Source: Lasiosphaeris hirsuta | Lineage: Eukaryota > Ascomycota > Sordariomycetes > Sordariales > Lasiosphaeriaceae | Direction: 5' to 3' | Assembly: GCA_030549175.1 (NCBI GenBank) | Contig: JAUKUA010000006.1 | Coordinates: 2,170,001 to 2,234,000, forward strand | Length of the DNA stretch: 64,000 nucleotides | Shown here: positions 21,867 through 33,973 of the stretch, in pieces | Layout of the letters: each line of letters opens with the position of its first letter | Position numbering within the stretch: the first letter of the stretch is position 1 | Notes under the pieces: model-generated | Told to the model about the DNA's origin: nothing | Database searches by the model: none | The model's input: only the letters and a program-made list of their open reading frames with translations | Program-made: the position numbers and the translations under genes

Positions 21867-23255
21867 GCTTGGCGTGCCGCGGGAGGTTGGCGCGCGGGGC
21901 CGCCGTCGTTTGATTCGGCCGACCGTTCGTGGACAATGGCATTGTCAAGCCTTCCATGGAGCCAAAAGCAACCTTTGAGTCGTGCATCATGGCGGCCGTT
22001 AGCGCAGCCGCATCAGTGCCTTGTACCCAGAACAGCCCGCCTACCTAAAAAGTCTCAATGTTTCCTCCATCGGCCGCACTGCTAATGTCAAAAGGCCCAT
22101 CCAAGTCTCCATCCCAGCTCTCGCTCAATTCCGGTCTGATGGATCAAAATCCACAATGGCAATGGAGGGAGGTAAAGGTCGGTTCCGGTCTGACAACCAG
22201 CAGACCAGTTCCAATTGCAGCTGGCTGCTGACAACAATTTGCCCCGACGCCCCTCTATTGACAGACCGCGCTGCAGGCTCGGTGGGATAGGCGCCAATGG
22301 AAGCATGCCCGTCACATGGAATTTTTGCGAGCACAGCATGACGACCATCATCAGCTTCGACTGGGCCGAGCAGCAAGCAAAACTTCAATCCGGGAATGTT
22401 TCTCGCCGTCCAGTCTCGGGGTAATGCGAGCGCGAGTCCCCCCCCCCCCTTTCCCCCCAAACAAAACACACGCGCGCCCGACTGGTTGGATCTGGGCCGA
22501 GCACCAACGTGCTGCTGGCTTCCATTTTGCCCCCCCCGGTGGGACATGGGACCAGCAGCACATGGGAGTGGATGGCGGCGTCAGCCCTTATCAGCATCGC
22601 TCGATCCACCCCGCAGCTAACGACCGCATCTCTCGAACGCGACTGGAGCGGGCAAGCCTGCTGCTGATGCCCGGCCCCAGGCCTACCAAGGTAGGTATGG
22701 AAGGGGGGGAGGAGGGCATGCCAGGGCGTGGCAACCCGTAATGGGGGGGGGGGGGGGCTATAGGTCGCCCACATAAGTGCCAGGTTGGTAGCCTGGCAGG
22801 CAGCTCGTCTTATTCTCCCCAGCGACCATCAAGTCTGCGATTGTTCCTTGCTCTTCCCACCGGGGCGAGAACGAAGGCGCTGTGGCATCTTGTATTTTGT
22901 GTACTCTTCTGCTATCAACCTTTTTTTTCCTGCTTTTTTTTTCATCCAATTCCTGTTGCTAGGGCCGGTGCGTGTGCGGTGGAAAGTGCGCTGTGCCCCC
23001 AGGACACATGATTGCCCGATCGTGCACTCCAGCACGCCACTATTTCCCAAAGAGGCTCGACAGTGTGTTATGCGGGTCTCGTCTTGGGCCTTTGCATCAA
23101 GGACGCATCGTGCTACGTCCGACTGGCGATACAACCAGCCTAGAGCAACTCGCCCCCATACTTTCCCGCTTCCCCGACGTAACCATATTCAGAGATCAAG
23201 CCCTGGCTGCCCACCACACTCAGAAGCCGGAATCCGAGCCGCCAACCGTGTCAGC
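20507..23255. other. long intergenic region, no gene recognised
   Basis: About 2.7 kb with no domain-bearing frame on either strand. It contains an A run of 23 at 21835-21857, a C run of 12 at 22438-22449 and a G run near 22744-22757. Two promoters diverge from it: the glycosyltransferase on the left and the permease on the right. Open frames here (for example 21362-21685 minus) have no motif and no splice-consistent extension. Confidence 0.5.
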
Positions 23256-25025
23256 ATGTCGGTCTCTGAGTGCGAGCCGCTCCTGGGTGGAAGTGATGCG
23301 GTCGATTCACAGCTGAATGATGGCGAGCGAGACGCAGAGGCCCTTGAGAAGAGAGCTAGCAGGCGTACTAACCGAGCAATTGACATCCACCTGTTGCCTC
23401 TGCTTGTCCTTCTCTACCTCTTCAACGGGCTTGATCGAGGGAACATTGGCAATGCCCAGACCCAGGGTGCGTGGATGACTCTGTGAGCAAGTTGGTGTGT
23501 GCTTGAGCTTATGCGGTTGGTTAGGCTTCACCAACGACATCGGTTGTAGTCCTGATGACTTGAATACCGCCACCTCTCTGTTTTTCGCCTTCTTTGTCCT
23601 TTTCCAGCCATTCTCGGCAGCTGTAGGGGCGTGGCTAGGTCCAAAGCGATGGATCCCTATCATCATGGTATGTACGAGCTTCTGTCACTACCACCAGATC
23701 TGTGGTTTGGGGATGAGCGTAACTGATGGTTGGTCAATGCATGATTAGTTTCTCTGGGGTGTCATGACGGTTGCACAAACATTTATTTGGGGACGAGGTC
23801 CGTTGATTGAGGCACAGTCATTAATAAGCATGGTGACATCTTGTCTAACACGACATTACAGGCTCCTTACTAGCCACCCGGCTGCTCATTGGGCTCTTTG
23901 AAGCCGGGTTCTACCCTACAGCCCTGGCGTATCTGGCGACGTTCTATCGACCGTTCGACCTGGGCAAACGGATAGCGCTGTTCTACGGGCAGTATGCCAT
24001 AGCGAATGCCTTCTCAGGGGCTATGGGTGCGTTTTAGTCTTGATTTGTATACACCTGGACGACCTGATTGAAATTCAAATTGGTAGCCTACGGTATCTTC
24101 CAGATCCAACACCCGGTTCTCAAACCCTGGCAGCTGCTGTTCCTGATACAAGGCGGACTCACCTGTCTACTGGCGGCGGTAGCGTGGGTGTGGCTCCCTG
24201 CTGGGCCAGACACGGCCTGGTTTCTCACGGAAGAAGAGCGGGCCTGGGTTGTGAAGCGGGTGCGGCCTGAGAAGCCCGGGATCACGAAGCGGGACTTTGT
24301 CGAGACGATCAGAGACTGGAAGCTCTGGTACGTACTGGTATGCAACATCTGCGCCAGCGTGCCGTCGACGGCCTTCTCGGTATTTCTGCCGCTCGTGGTG
24401 CAGGGTATGGGATACACGGCCCTTGAGGCCAATCTAGTAAGTCTACAATACAGCGTGGTTTCCAGTCACTAATCAGATGCAGATGTCAGTCCCCCCGGCC
24501 GTGTGCGGCGCGGCTGGCCTGTACCTCTTCGCGTGGAGTTCGGACCACCGCCGGGAGCGCGGCTACCATATTGTAGCCGCCATCACGCTCTCGCTGGTGG
24601 GATTGACAGGGGTGGTGACGGCGTGGTCGGACCGGGCCAAGTACGCGGCGCTGTGTGTGTTCCTCTCGGGAAGCTACGTGTCGGCGCCGCTCACGGCGGC
24701 GTGGCTCAGCGGCAACACGGCGGCGAGCAAGCGGGGGCTAGTGCTAGGAATCAATGGGTTTGGCAACGTTGCGGGGGTGATCGGGTCGCTGCTGTTCCGG
24801 GCCGAGTACGCGCCGGCGTACAGGACGCCGCTCTACAGGACGCTGGGCTTCGTGGTGGCAGCAATGGTGGGGTATATGAGCTATCGCTTTGCGCTTCAGG
24901 CGGTCAATCGGCACAGGGCGCTCATCCGGGGCGCCAAATCGGACGAGGAGATCGACACCGAGACGCGGGATGCGGCCAGACTTGGGGTTCCCAGGACTGC
25001 CGATCGCGGGGACTACGGACTGTGA
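23256..25025 (+). CDS. MFS permease, anion:cation symporter (Dal5/allantoate-like) family
   Basis: Plasma-membrane importers of this family take up organic anions such as allantoate, vitamins or small acids with protons. I read six exons: 23256-23466, 23525-23667, 23749-23797, 23862-24026, 24087-24436 and 24483-25025; introns are 46-81 nt, all GT-AG. The protein is 486 aa, normal length. The family hallmark LDRGNIGNA ends helix 1 (residues 59-67). Then come SLFFAFFVLFQPFSAAVGAW, FLWGVMTVAQTFIWGRG, LLATRLLIGLFEAGFYPT, QYAIANAFSGAMA, a long central loop (WFLTEEERAWVVKR) and the second six-helix half with SAPLTAAWLSGNTAASKRG. No frame damage is seen. Substrate is unknown. A Zn2Cys6 regulator lies 1.4 kb downstream on the same strand and may control it. 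Confidence 0.9.
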
Positions 25026-26394
25026 CGGTGGGCTGTGACGGTGGGCCGTATGCACTGGGAGCAGTCATTGCGACACAGTGTTGTTGGGTAGGTTGGGACA
25101 TTGTAGACCGCATGTCTGTACGCAGTACGCGGTAAGCACAATAGACAAACACATGACAGCACATTGCAGCTGGTGCCTGTGTCGGGTATTGCGTATTGCG
25201 TATCACGAAGTTTCGTTTTGCGGACTTGCAGTGCGAGGCAGCAGTGGATCGCGGTGGTGGTGTCCTCATCGCCAATTGCCTGATCTAGCAGGCGAATTCT
25301 CCGCGGCGAGCAGGCGTTGTCCGGTTTGGGCGCTATTAATAGGCTGGCAGGGCGGCGGACAGACTGGCTGGCGAGGTTGACGACTAGCAGGAATGGCACA
25401 GGAGTGGTCGATGGCACGGTGGTCGGCGAGGTGGGAGACTGGCATCAAGATCGGACAAGGGTGGCTAGACGCGTGCAAAATGACAAAAGGGCGCCGACCA
25501 TGCCAGTGTGCCTCGGGGTGCCTCACGGTGCCCCCACATTGAAGCACCGTCCATTTCGTTCGATTGTGTTGGTCATCGGTCGGTTTGGGGCGTGCGTTAT
25601 CAAGGAAATCGTGCGGATTCGGCAGCCTTGGCTGGAATTTGGAGCAATCAGAGCAATCGGCGGTGGCCAGACGCGAGCGGCGGGCGAGGGGTGCAGGCCG
25701 GGGGTTTTCGTCTGCCATCTTTCGTTCTTTTTTCTTCTTCTTTCTTTCTGGCGCGGAATTGCAGGCGCTGAGCGTTGGCATTTTCGGGGCTGTCTGGCGT
25801 TAGGTTGGTTTGCCGTTGCCTCTGTGGTCCCGTCTGTGATCGGTCTTGGGGGTCGGGTTGGTTGGACTCGGATCCAACCTGTTCTGTGGACTGTGGTCTG
25901 TGGTCTACCGCCCCACTCGAACACCCCCCCCCCCTCCCGCGCTGCCTGGTACCGTAGCCCTCCCCCAAACCCAAACCCGACCTACCCTCAACCCACCCGT
26001 TACCCGTTCCTTCCTCTTCATACGGGTACCGACACCGAAAAGCTTAATCTGCCGCGACAAGTGCCCTCCAGGTCTTTCCTAGACTGTCAACAGCACGCAG
26101 CACGCAGTGCCCAGCAGCCCAGCAGCCCGCGCACCGGTACTTGTGTCCTATTGTAGCGTCCTCTGTGTCCGTGTCGCTGCGTCACTGCATCGCTGCGTCG
26201 CTGTTTCTCTCATCCGCTCGCTCGTGGATCTCGTCCGCCTCACGAGTCACGACGCTCGCCTCATCTCATTTTTTTTTTTTTTTTTTATATATCGGGGCAT
26301 CACCCGGACCAGACAGCGACGCGCGACGGCCGGGAGACGGACCGCAACACACTGGCCTGCCCGCCCCGGGTCTCACGACCCAATTGAATGAAAC
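25026..26394. other. promoter region of the Zn2Cys6 regulator
   Basis: No gene. Pyrimidine-rich DNA becomes pronounced from about 25900, with a T run of 18 at 26269-26286, about 110 bp before the regulator's ATG. That is a common layout for a fungal core promoter or leader. Confidence 0.5.
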
Positions 26395-29168
26395 ATGCCG
26401 AAGTCGTCCAGGTCGCCCTCGAAAGTCAACCTCGACCGTCGTCTGCCTGTCAATCCCCGCAGGCACAGGGTTCCGCCCGAGCAGAGGAAGCGTGTGGCGA
26501 CCGCGTGAGTTTCCCCTTTGCTGCATCATCTCATTTGCCTTCCATCTTGTGTGTTCACCTGTGTGGAGTTATGTGGAGCTTCTGCGCTCTGCTTTTTTTG
26601 TGTTCGTGAGCTCTTCCGCATGTTGATATCGGTCATCGTCTTGGCTCATACTCACCTCTGCCTGGGCTGCTCTGACCTGTGCCCGCCTCAACAGCTGCAA
26701 CAGCTGCAATGTCCGCCGCATCAAGTGCAGCGGCGACAAGCCGCAGTGCGAGCAGTGCAAAACCAACCCGGACCGCACATGCGCCTACCCGGCACCTATC
26801 GAGCGTGTCTCGGTCAGCAAGAGCGAGTATGACTCCCTCAGGGCCTTGAACGACCAGATCCAGTCGCTCAAGAGCCAGCTGGGCATGCAAGACTTCAAGA
26901 CGGAGGACGATGCAATGGCCGCAAGCCCCAGCGAAGGGATCCCCCTGGACCCTATGTTCATGGACATATTGCATCGGAATCCCAACATGCTGTCGCCCCT
27001 GTGCACCGTATCTTCGCCCTCGAGCTCCTCACGCGCCGAAAACGCCGGCGGGGGCGAGGAGCCGCCCGAGGATGAAAGAGAGAGCGGCAGCAACAGGACG
27101 CTCGAGGGTGGTAGGATGCTCTATGACGTCGACGGCACCGCGCGCTACCTGGGCAAGACATCGGGCGCCACCTTCCTAGACACGCTCAAGGACTTCATGT
27201 CAACCAGCAGCCAGCTCGTCGCCTTGGACACCAAGTTCCTGGGCTCCCGTGGTCACTATCAGACCTTTGATTCACGGCCGCTGCCCATGCCTCCTGATGA
27301 CCTCCTTCAGCCTCAGCAGCTGCCACCCCGGGGTGAGATAGTCCATATGCTAAAGATGCTGCGTAACTTCGTCGTCGACGGCGGTGGCATGTTTCAGTGC
27401 GGCGGCATTCTCTACTGGCCCCTGGACGACCTCAAGACGCTGCAGTCTCCTGACGCTATGCAAATCGACGTTGACGCCCCTCCGCGCCGCCCAGCCGCCC
27501 ACGCTCATCGCCACTTGGCGCTCTACCACACCGCTTTTGCTTTGGCGACCATGCTGGACCTGACCGAGCCCGGCTCCAAGGTCCCGGGCCGGCTCGGCGA
27601 GTCGCATTATGCCAAAGCCTACAAAATCCTGGGTAACCCGCTGGATATCACCTCTTACACGACCGATGACGTCCCCGCCCTGACGATGATGGCCTTGTAC
27701 CTCATTGAGAACAACCGGAGAGATTCAGCCTACATCTGCATTAGCACGGCTATGCATCTGAGCATCATGCACGGCGTCCACAGGGGCTCGGCCGTGACTG
27801 AGAAGGAGCGGAGGACCTTTTGGACGCTGTATATCTTGGATAGGTATGTAATCCCCCCTACTGGCTGGCGGCGACCAAATCTAACAGCCCTTGTGCAGAT
27901 GGCTAAGTTGCTTAATGGGACGGCCACCGACAGTATCAGATGATGCTATCAAGCTTCAGCTGCCGCGAGACAGCCCGTATGTTCCTCCACATAATTCGAT
28001 GCTGGTCCTTAAACTAACTCATGTTCAGAGGACTGCCCCCGGCAGCTGGGCTGCGAGCCCACGTTGAGCTGTCGCGGATCTCGGACTATATTGTTCACAG
28101 CAGCTACCGCGTGACTCAGCCAATTGAGGATGCTCCTGGTCAGGCGCTCCAGCATGTCGAGACGGCACAATCGCTCCTGAAAGAGTGGCAACAGAGACTA
28201 CCGGACTGTCTCAAGGCGCCCCAGGGGGGCTTCTCCCCCGATATCCTCGGCGTCGATAACCTCAGTCTGAACCTGAAACAAGACTACGGTAACGCTAGGG
28301 ACTATGATCGAGCGTTCTGCTCATTGCACATGACGCATAACCAGGTAGGTCTGCAGTTGCTCAAAAGCGATCGCCAGCTAACCAGGTCCAGCTCTTCATC
28401 TTGACTGTTCGCCCCGCGTTTCTCGCAGCCGTGAGAAAAGTGGTTGCCGGAAAGTTCCTCACAAGATTCAGTCCGAGCGGCGGCGAGCATCCCGAGTGGA
28501 GCGTTGAAGAGTCGTCGCACGTCCAGCGCCTGCGCGAGTGCAGCGAGTCGGCACGAGTCAATCTGTGGCTGGCAAAGAGGGTCCGCATGCTGCTGAGTCC
28601 GAAGGAGAAGCTTCTGATCCAAGAGCTGCACCACGTTTTCAATGCGGCCATCATCCTGATGATGCACCACATCGTCTTTTTGAACTTGAGGACCAACGAC
28701 CCAGAGCTCATTGATTTCGCTATCAGCGTGTTCAACACGGAAGCGTCCACGGGAAGCGACTATGCAATTGATTGTGCGAGAGTGCTGCCAGATCTTAGGG
28801 AGCTCGCCAAGAAGCTTCGGGAAGCCGTCCACGACCATCAGCAAGCGGGGGCGCATGGTGTGGCCGTCCCTCACACCAACGCTCCCTACGAAGCCCGCTA
28901 CAGCGATGCTATGGCTGTGCAGTTTATGAGGTTTCCCGGAAGCGGCCACGGCCATGGCCCTAGTCACGACATGGGCCACGGTGTTGTTCGTGGCATCCCC
29001 CCAGGCCTTGTTGCCGAGCGACCTGCCGTGGTTTCTTTGGTCAGCGGACATATACACCCTGGTGCGATGTCGGCCCCATCGGGAAGGATCCTAGAGGAGC
29101 TAAGAGGCTGGCGGCAGCTCGACGATTTGGGCCTGTACACGGACCCCCGATGTATGGTGGATGCGTGA
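26395..29168 (+). CDS. Zn2Cys6 fungal transcription factor with MHR domain
   Basis: Nuclear DNA-binding regulator of 811 aa. Exons are 26395-26504, 26695-27843, 27899-27976, 28029-28344 and 28386-29168; the first intron (190 nt) splits the codon before the zinc cluster, and the others are 41-55 nt. The binuclear cluster has Cys 38, 41, 48, 55, 58 and 66 (CNSCNVRRIKC then CEQCKTNPDRTC), preceded by a basic stretch. It is followed by a short coiled coil (SEYDSLRALNDQIQSLKSQL) suited to dimerisation. An acidic Ser-rich linker leads to the fungal middle homology region, with RRTFWTLYILDRWLSCLMGR and PPTVSDDAIKLQLP. The C-terminus is Gly/His-rich. Targets are unknown; the upstream permease is the nearest candidate. 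The gene ends tail-to-tail with the Nudix gene, 120 bp away. Confidence 0.92.
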
Positions 29169-29288
29169 GCCGATACTTGGGGATTTGAGCCCCGCCGGCG
29201 TTCTGTGAGGCACTTGTCCTTTTTGATTTCGGGGTTCAAGTAGCCTCCTGCCTAGATACCAATACAGATTGTTGCTTTTTGCTTTCCT

Positions 29289-30873
29289 TCAAACGTGTCC
29301 AAACATGCGTTCTTCCTCGTCTGCGAGCTTCTGAGACTGACTCGCAATATCCTTCACCCCCCACTCCCCAAACTCTGTGATGTACACATCAACCAGCTCT
29401 GCAGGCACCCACTCGAACGAGGTATTCCGCACCGCTACCTCTGCTCCCAAAACCTCCGCCGCGCCTCTGACCCCCTGGCCACCGCCACCCACCGCCCAGG
29501 CCGACGTCACTTGCCCGGCATCGCTGTCCTCGACGACGTGCTCCTCGGGCCGCCCCGGCCCCGCGACCTTTTCGGCGTCGCACAGCACGATGACCTTGAC
29601 CCCCGGCGAGACGTACCCTGCGCTGAGGACCGCCGGGAGGGACCCCGTCTTGTTGGAGACGGCGCCTGACGCCGAGATGCGGTCGGCGCCGAGCAGGACC
29701 AAGGTCAGGTTTTTCGAGGCCAGGGCGGCGGAGGCGTCGGTGTGCAGGGTTATGGTTGTTTGTGGGGAGGCGAGGGAGGAGGCGAGGGAGGAGGCGAGGG
29801 AGACGCCTTCGAAGAGGGGGCGGGATTCGAGGATGCGGAGGTCCAGGGGGCGGATGGTGGAGAGGTGGTGCAGGGCGTGGGTGATGGTGGAGGATTGGGA
29901 GAGGGTGAGGATGGAGAGGGGGGAGGGGGTGGAGGAGAGGTAGGCCGCCAGGGACTGGGAGACGAGGGTGGACGTGTGTTTGCGGGCGGCGAGGCGGCGG
30001 TTGAGGATGGTGGTCACTGTGGTGAGCCACGGTCCGGGGGGACGGGAGCGCAACGAATCCGAGATTTCGGATAGGGCCGCCAGCAACGCGCTCACGATGG
30101 CTGCCCCCATGCTCTCACGCCCATTCTTCCAGATGTGCCACGCTGCGGAGCGCACGTTGGCCCACCACTGCTCTGAGGGCGAGCATGGTTCGAGGACGGC
30201 GATCACGTCCCGCAGGGTTTCTAGGGCCACGCCTGCAAGCTGCCGCGCGCCGCTCTTGTAATCGGTGGCTAGCCGTGCGAGGCCGTCTGAGAGGACCTTC
30301 CCGGCTACCTCGCCGAGGTCCTTTTCAAACCACACGCGCCGCAGGCTCTCGGCTAGGCGTGGCACCCCGCCAAAGTCCCCGTTATCTACCACGGCCAGGG
30401 GATCAAACCAGCCCCATCCTTCGTGCTCCCAGTCGATGGTGATCCTCCCCTCGTCCGCAGTGGTCTTGAGTCTGAATGCGAAGGGGAAGATGGTCCATTC
30501 TCGTCCTACCGAGACGTCGCTGAAGGTGTAGTTCTTACCTTGGCGGATCAGGGTGAGCGATGAGGGATCCAACGTGGTCTCCTCCCCGATCTCGCGCCAG
30601 GCAGCGGCCAGGGGCGAAGGATCGGAGGGCTCAATGCTTCCTGATATTGGGGCCAGGTGGTGTCTGAGGTGTGGTTAATCACATTGAATTATGAACATTC
30701 GGGAGGGGCTGGTACCGGTATGTCGACACCTTGCCGCTGCGGCGGAAGAGGGCGACCTGGGCCCGGCCGTCTGGGGTCTGGTCGAACTTGAAGATAAAAG
30801 AGGATACGACAGCGCGCTTCTTTAGCGCCGCACTGGCCACGGCCGTGGTGTTTGGCTGCGTCTGGGTCGACAT
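29289..30873 (-). CDS. Nudix hydrolase fused to an eIF2B alpha/beta/delta-like domain
   Basis: 510 aa from exons 30873-30716 and 30663-29289, with a 52-nt intron (GTACCA to TCAG). The first 150 residues are a Nudix-type fold: VVSSFIFKF, ALFRRSGKVSTYR, then SGSIEPSDPSPLAAAWREIG with EET, giving the RE-x2-EE core at 76-81. The Nudix box has one extra residue and lacks the usual first Glu, so hydrolase activity is uncertain. Residues from about 200 resemble the ISOCOT fold of eIF2B regulatory subunits and ribose-1,5-bisphosphate isomerases: ESRPLFEGVSLASSLA, LVLLGADRISASGAVSNKTG, VIVLCDAEKV and FEWVPAELVDVYITEFG. This fusion is known in fungal genomes; its reaction is not established. The frame is open upstream of the chosen ATG, which could add a leader with mitochondrial character. 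Confidence 0.85.
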
Positions 30874-33401
30874 TTTAGCAGTGGTAGCTCCGAGCCTGAA
30901 CTGGCTGAACGTGGGGGCAGTGCACGCCCAGGGCGTTGCTTGAATTGCTTTGAGATTGGCCGTATGCGAAATCCGAAATGCGACCCCCAATCCAGGCATT
31001 CCACGGTGTGTGCAGTTTATGTATTGTTGAGGGAACCGCAGGATGCGCAGGTGAGCAGCTGAGATATTGAGACCATCACTGCACAGTGGCCTGATGAAGC
31101 CGTTGCTGAGGTGCAAGGCGACGTCAGTTGATTTGCCCGTGATTGAGAGGTGACGTCGGGTGCTTTACTCCGACCCGACCGCAATGCTACCGCTACACAA
31201 CAGGTAGCAGGTGAGACAGCTGGCGGGCAGCTGCGGCTGCGGCTGCGGCTGCGGTTGTGGACTTGAAAGATTGGCGCCGGCTTCTGTTCTAAATATGGAA
31301 CACGTCCGGGGCACTGCGTGAACTGCCGTGCTCTATAGGAGCTGCACTGCCGTACCATTCTTCTGCACACCAGGATTGCCCCGAATCTAGATCTCGGCCC
31401 CCTTCCGAAAGATTGATTCAGATTGACTCAGGCAAAGCGAGTGTGTCGCCAGTTTCAGGGCTGTAGGTGATACCACTTCAAGTTTGTTCGGAACAGTGCA
31501 TAATCTGGAATGAGGCTAAAGTGACATGGCGATCAGGTTCAAGTTGGTAAAGTGCCCCGGTGTGTGCAAATTGTTTCAAATAATCGGGATCCTAGGCACT
31601 CACAGGCAGTACCGTTTTGGGTAACGAATTCCCGAGAGGCTCTTTCCGTTTATCGAAGAATCGGGGATAGCATGCTGACCACATCAACAAATGATCGGGT
31701 TGAGGGGATGTGCTTTTCTCATCCAGCTGCCAGACCCTCCTAGGTCTCCGTCACGAGGTGTTCGAAACTGGTTGTTGCATGTGGGGGGCTCTGGCATTAT
31801 CTTATCTAGGATTCAATGACATACGAGGGACGGACGGTTCAGCTGATGTGATGTGTATCGAACGTGAAATTCCTAGAGAGGAGTTCTTCCTTTTCAGAAG
31901 CGCAAGATGCATTGCCCAGGAGCACCCCTCGGTGCAATTGAAAATCCAATTTGAGCGACTTGTCCAATTTTCTGCTGTCTTGAAGAATAATCTCCATACC
32001 TGCGAGTTTCATTCATGAGCTCCACACCCGCCAGCTGTGACGTCTGAGTGAGAGTGCAAGCGCATGGCGTGAATGATGTCGATTCTAGAATTCCAGGTTA
32101 AAACATGGTCTCGCCATCACATGCCTGTCTAGAACCAATGACCCGCCGACAATAGAACTGTGCGTGCCGCTGAGCAGCTCGAGATGCTGTTAGTGGGGGT
32201 GTGGGAACCAGCTGCCGCAGGGTTGGATCATTTGATGGTATGATGCCATCATGAACAATGCAATTCTCGCCGTCGGCTCTCACCTTGAGAAGTTGCAAAA
32301 CGGTTCGTTGTAAAACTTCAATTGTGTTCTCAAAAATGACAAAATGCTACAGCACATCGAGTAACCACGTGTTGCTGTCTGTAGCTGTAACCCGTTCTGC
32401 GAAGGTGCCTACAGTCGGCCTAGCTTGGGGCCCGTGGGGATCTCCGTATTCCGCACTCCTACCCAGTTAATGTTAGTAGTCTTGCCCAGCACATTGGGCT
32501 GCAGCTGCGTTTCATGTTGATTGGCGCTGGCTGAGTCTGCACAGTACTGGGGCAGCTGCAAGCTGCGAGCTGCGAGCAGTTCGTGGTGGATGCCATTCCT
32601 AGATCGCCAAAATACAATTATCGACAGAACGGTGAGCAGTGCTCTTTGCAGCGCAGCTTGACAAAACGGCCCGCGGCATCGCGATACCGGCATGCCTTCA
32701 TCTCCGGATGGTCAGCAGCTCACAGCGATCAGCCGTCTGGTTTTTCCGTCTTACTGTGTGGTACGGGCACGCCAGGGCTTTTTCAGGCAGGGCTTCTGGG
32801 CTCCCCGCTCTCAGGGGCATCCCCCATTCATGGCTGGCATGGCATGGCATGGCATGGCTCGTTCAAGTGGCTGCATCGCTGGCTCTGCACTTTGCGAATT
32901 GTGCTTATGTCAGATTCGTCGAAACCGTCCCCCCTGCTCGTGGCCTGGCGGCTGGTGGCGCCCGCAGCCGCGGGTATAATTGGCCGTTGCGAGCCAAGTT
33001 TGGCAGCGTTTGGCTTCTTTGGGCCCAGTTTGCTGCGAACAGGGGGACGTGGGCGGGAGGATGCAGTTGGGCGCGCCATGGATGGCGGAGCAGCCCCCCC
33101 CCCCCCCCCCCAGCTTTTGATCCGCGGGCGCTGTGCAGGCCTGGCTGCTCGTGCTCTGTGCCCTGTCTGCTGTGCTGCAAGTCCGAGATTTGAGTGAGGC
33201 TGAGGGCCTCCCCTTCCGTCCTCTTTCTTATTACTAGACGCAGGTACCCCGGACACGCAGCTGCCCTCGTTTTCCCTCCCTTACTTTGGACGCCCGTGCC
33301 GATCTATCGAAAAAGTTCCAAAAGTCGTGACCCTTTTGAGCCTGGTGATTTCGCACCCCTTTCCTGGGCAACCCTTCCCTGGCTGGCATCCCCAAAACAA
33401 C
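30874..33401. other. long intergenic region, no gene recognised
   Basis: No domain-bearing frame. Visible low-complexity features are a short GCGGCT-type repeat near 31235-31255, four GGCAT units near 32837-32857 and a C run of 18 at 33094-33111. The last 150 bp is the leader of the single-pass membrane protein gene. Confidence 0.5.
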
Positions 33402-33973
33402 ATGGACCCGAACAAACCTTCTGGTTACCAGCAACTCGAAGACGACACGGAAAAGACAGCATCTCTCCAAATGGCAGCCCAACAGAAACCACAGAAGCAG
33501 CCTCTGGTTGAGAATCCCTTCGAGCCCCAGAACCCGTTCGAGCCGCAACCGTACGCGCCGCACCCCTACGAGCCGCACCGCGACCGCGACCTCGACGACC
33601 ACGAGCCCGCCGTCCATGAGGTGAAGCTGGCCCACGCCCCCATCCACAACAAGCCGACCGTCAAGCGCAGCATCATCATAGGCTGCGCCGGCGCCATCCC
33701 CATTCTCCTCATCGTCCTCATCGGTCTGGGCGTTGGTCTGGGCCTGCACCGAAATGTCGGCCACCCTGGGCCGCCCGATGCCACCGCTACTGTGTAAGAC
33801 ATGCCCCGTCTGGCGATCCATCTCCCTCGGTCCCCCTCGGTCACTAACCCAAGCAAAACAGAACCCCCGCCGCGACAACAGTCTACGTCACCGTCACCGC
33901 TACACCCACCGCGACCGCCGGCCCCACCAACGCGAAAGAGCGCCGCTGGCAGACCGTCGTGGTTGCTCGGTAG
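33402..33973 (+). CDS. single-pass membrane protein, function unknown
   Basis: 167 aa from exons 33402-33793 and 33862-33973, with a 68-nt intron (GTAAGA to ACAG, branch CACTAAC). The second exon is short and lies in another frame; it adds TPAATTVYVTVTATPTATA and ends with VVVAR. Residues 1-85 are hydrophilic, Pro-rich and carry a repeated NPFEPQ/PYEPH pattern. One strong helix follows (SIIIGCAGAIPILLIVLIGL GVG near 90-113), then a Thr/Pro-rich, probably O-glycosylated tail. The layout, a cytosolic Pro-rich head, one helix and a Thr-rich outer tail, resembles small fungal cell-surface proteins. No family is recognised. The splice is well supported by the consensus sites and the continued Thr/Ala composition. 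Confidence 0.75.

Noticed and set aside
24503..25135. 210-aa plus-strand frame overlapping the permease 3' exon
   Set aside because: Alternative frame of a coding exon; Gly/Arg-rich with no transmembrane pattern, whereas the accepted frame continues the permease.
31190..31260. GCGGCT-type and other short tandem repeats considered as a CRISPR-like array
   Set aside because: Units are contiguous without spacers and the genome is fungal; these are simple repeats.
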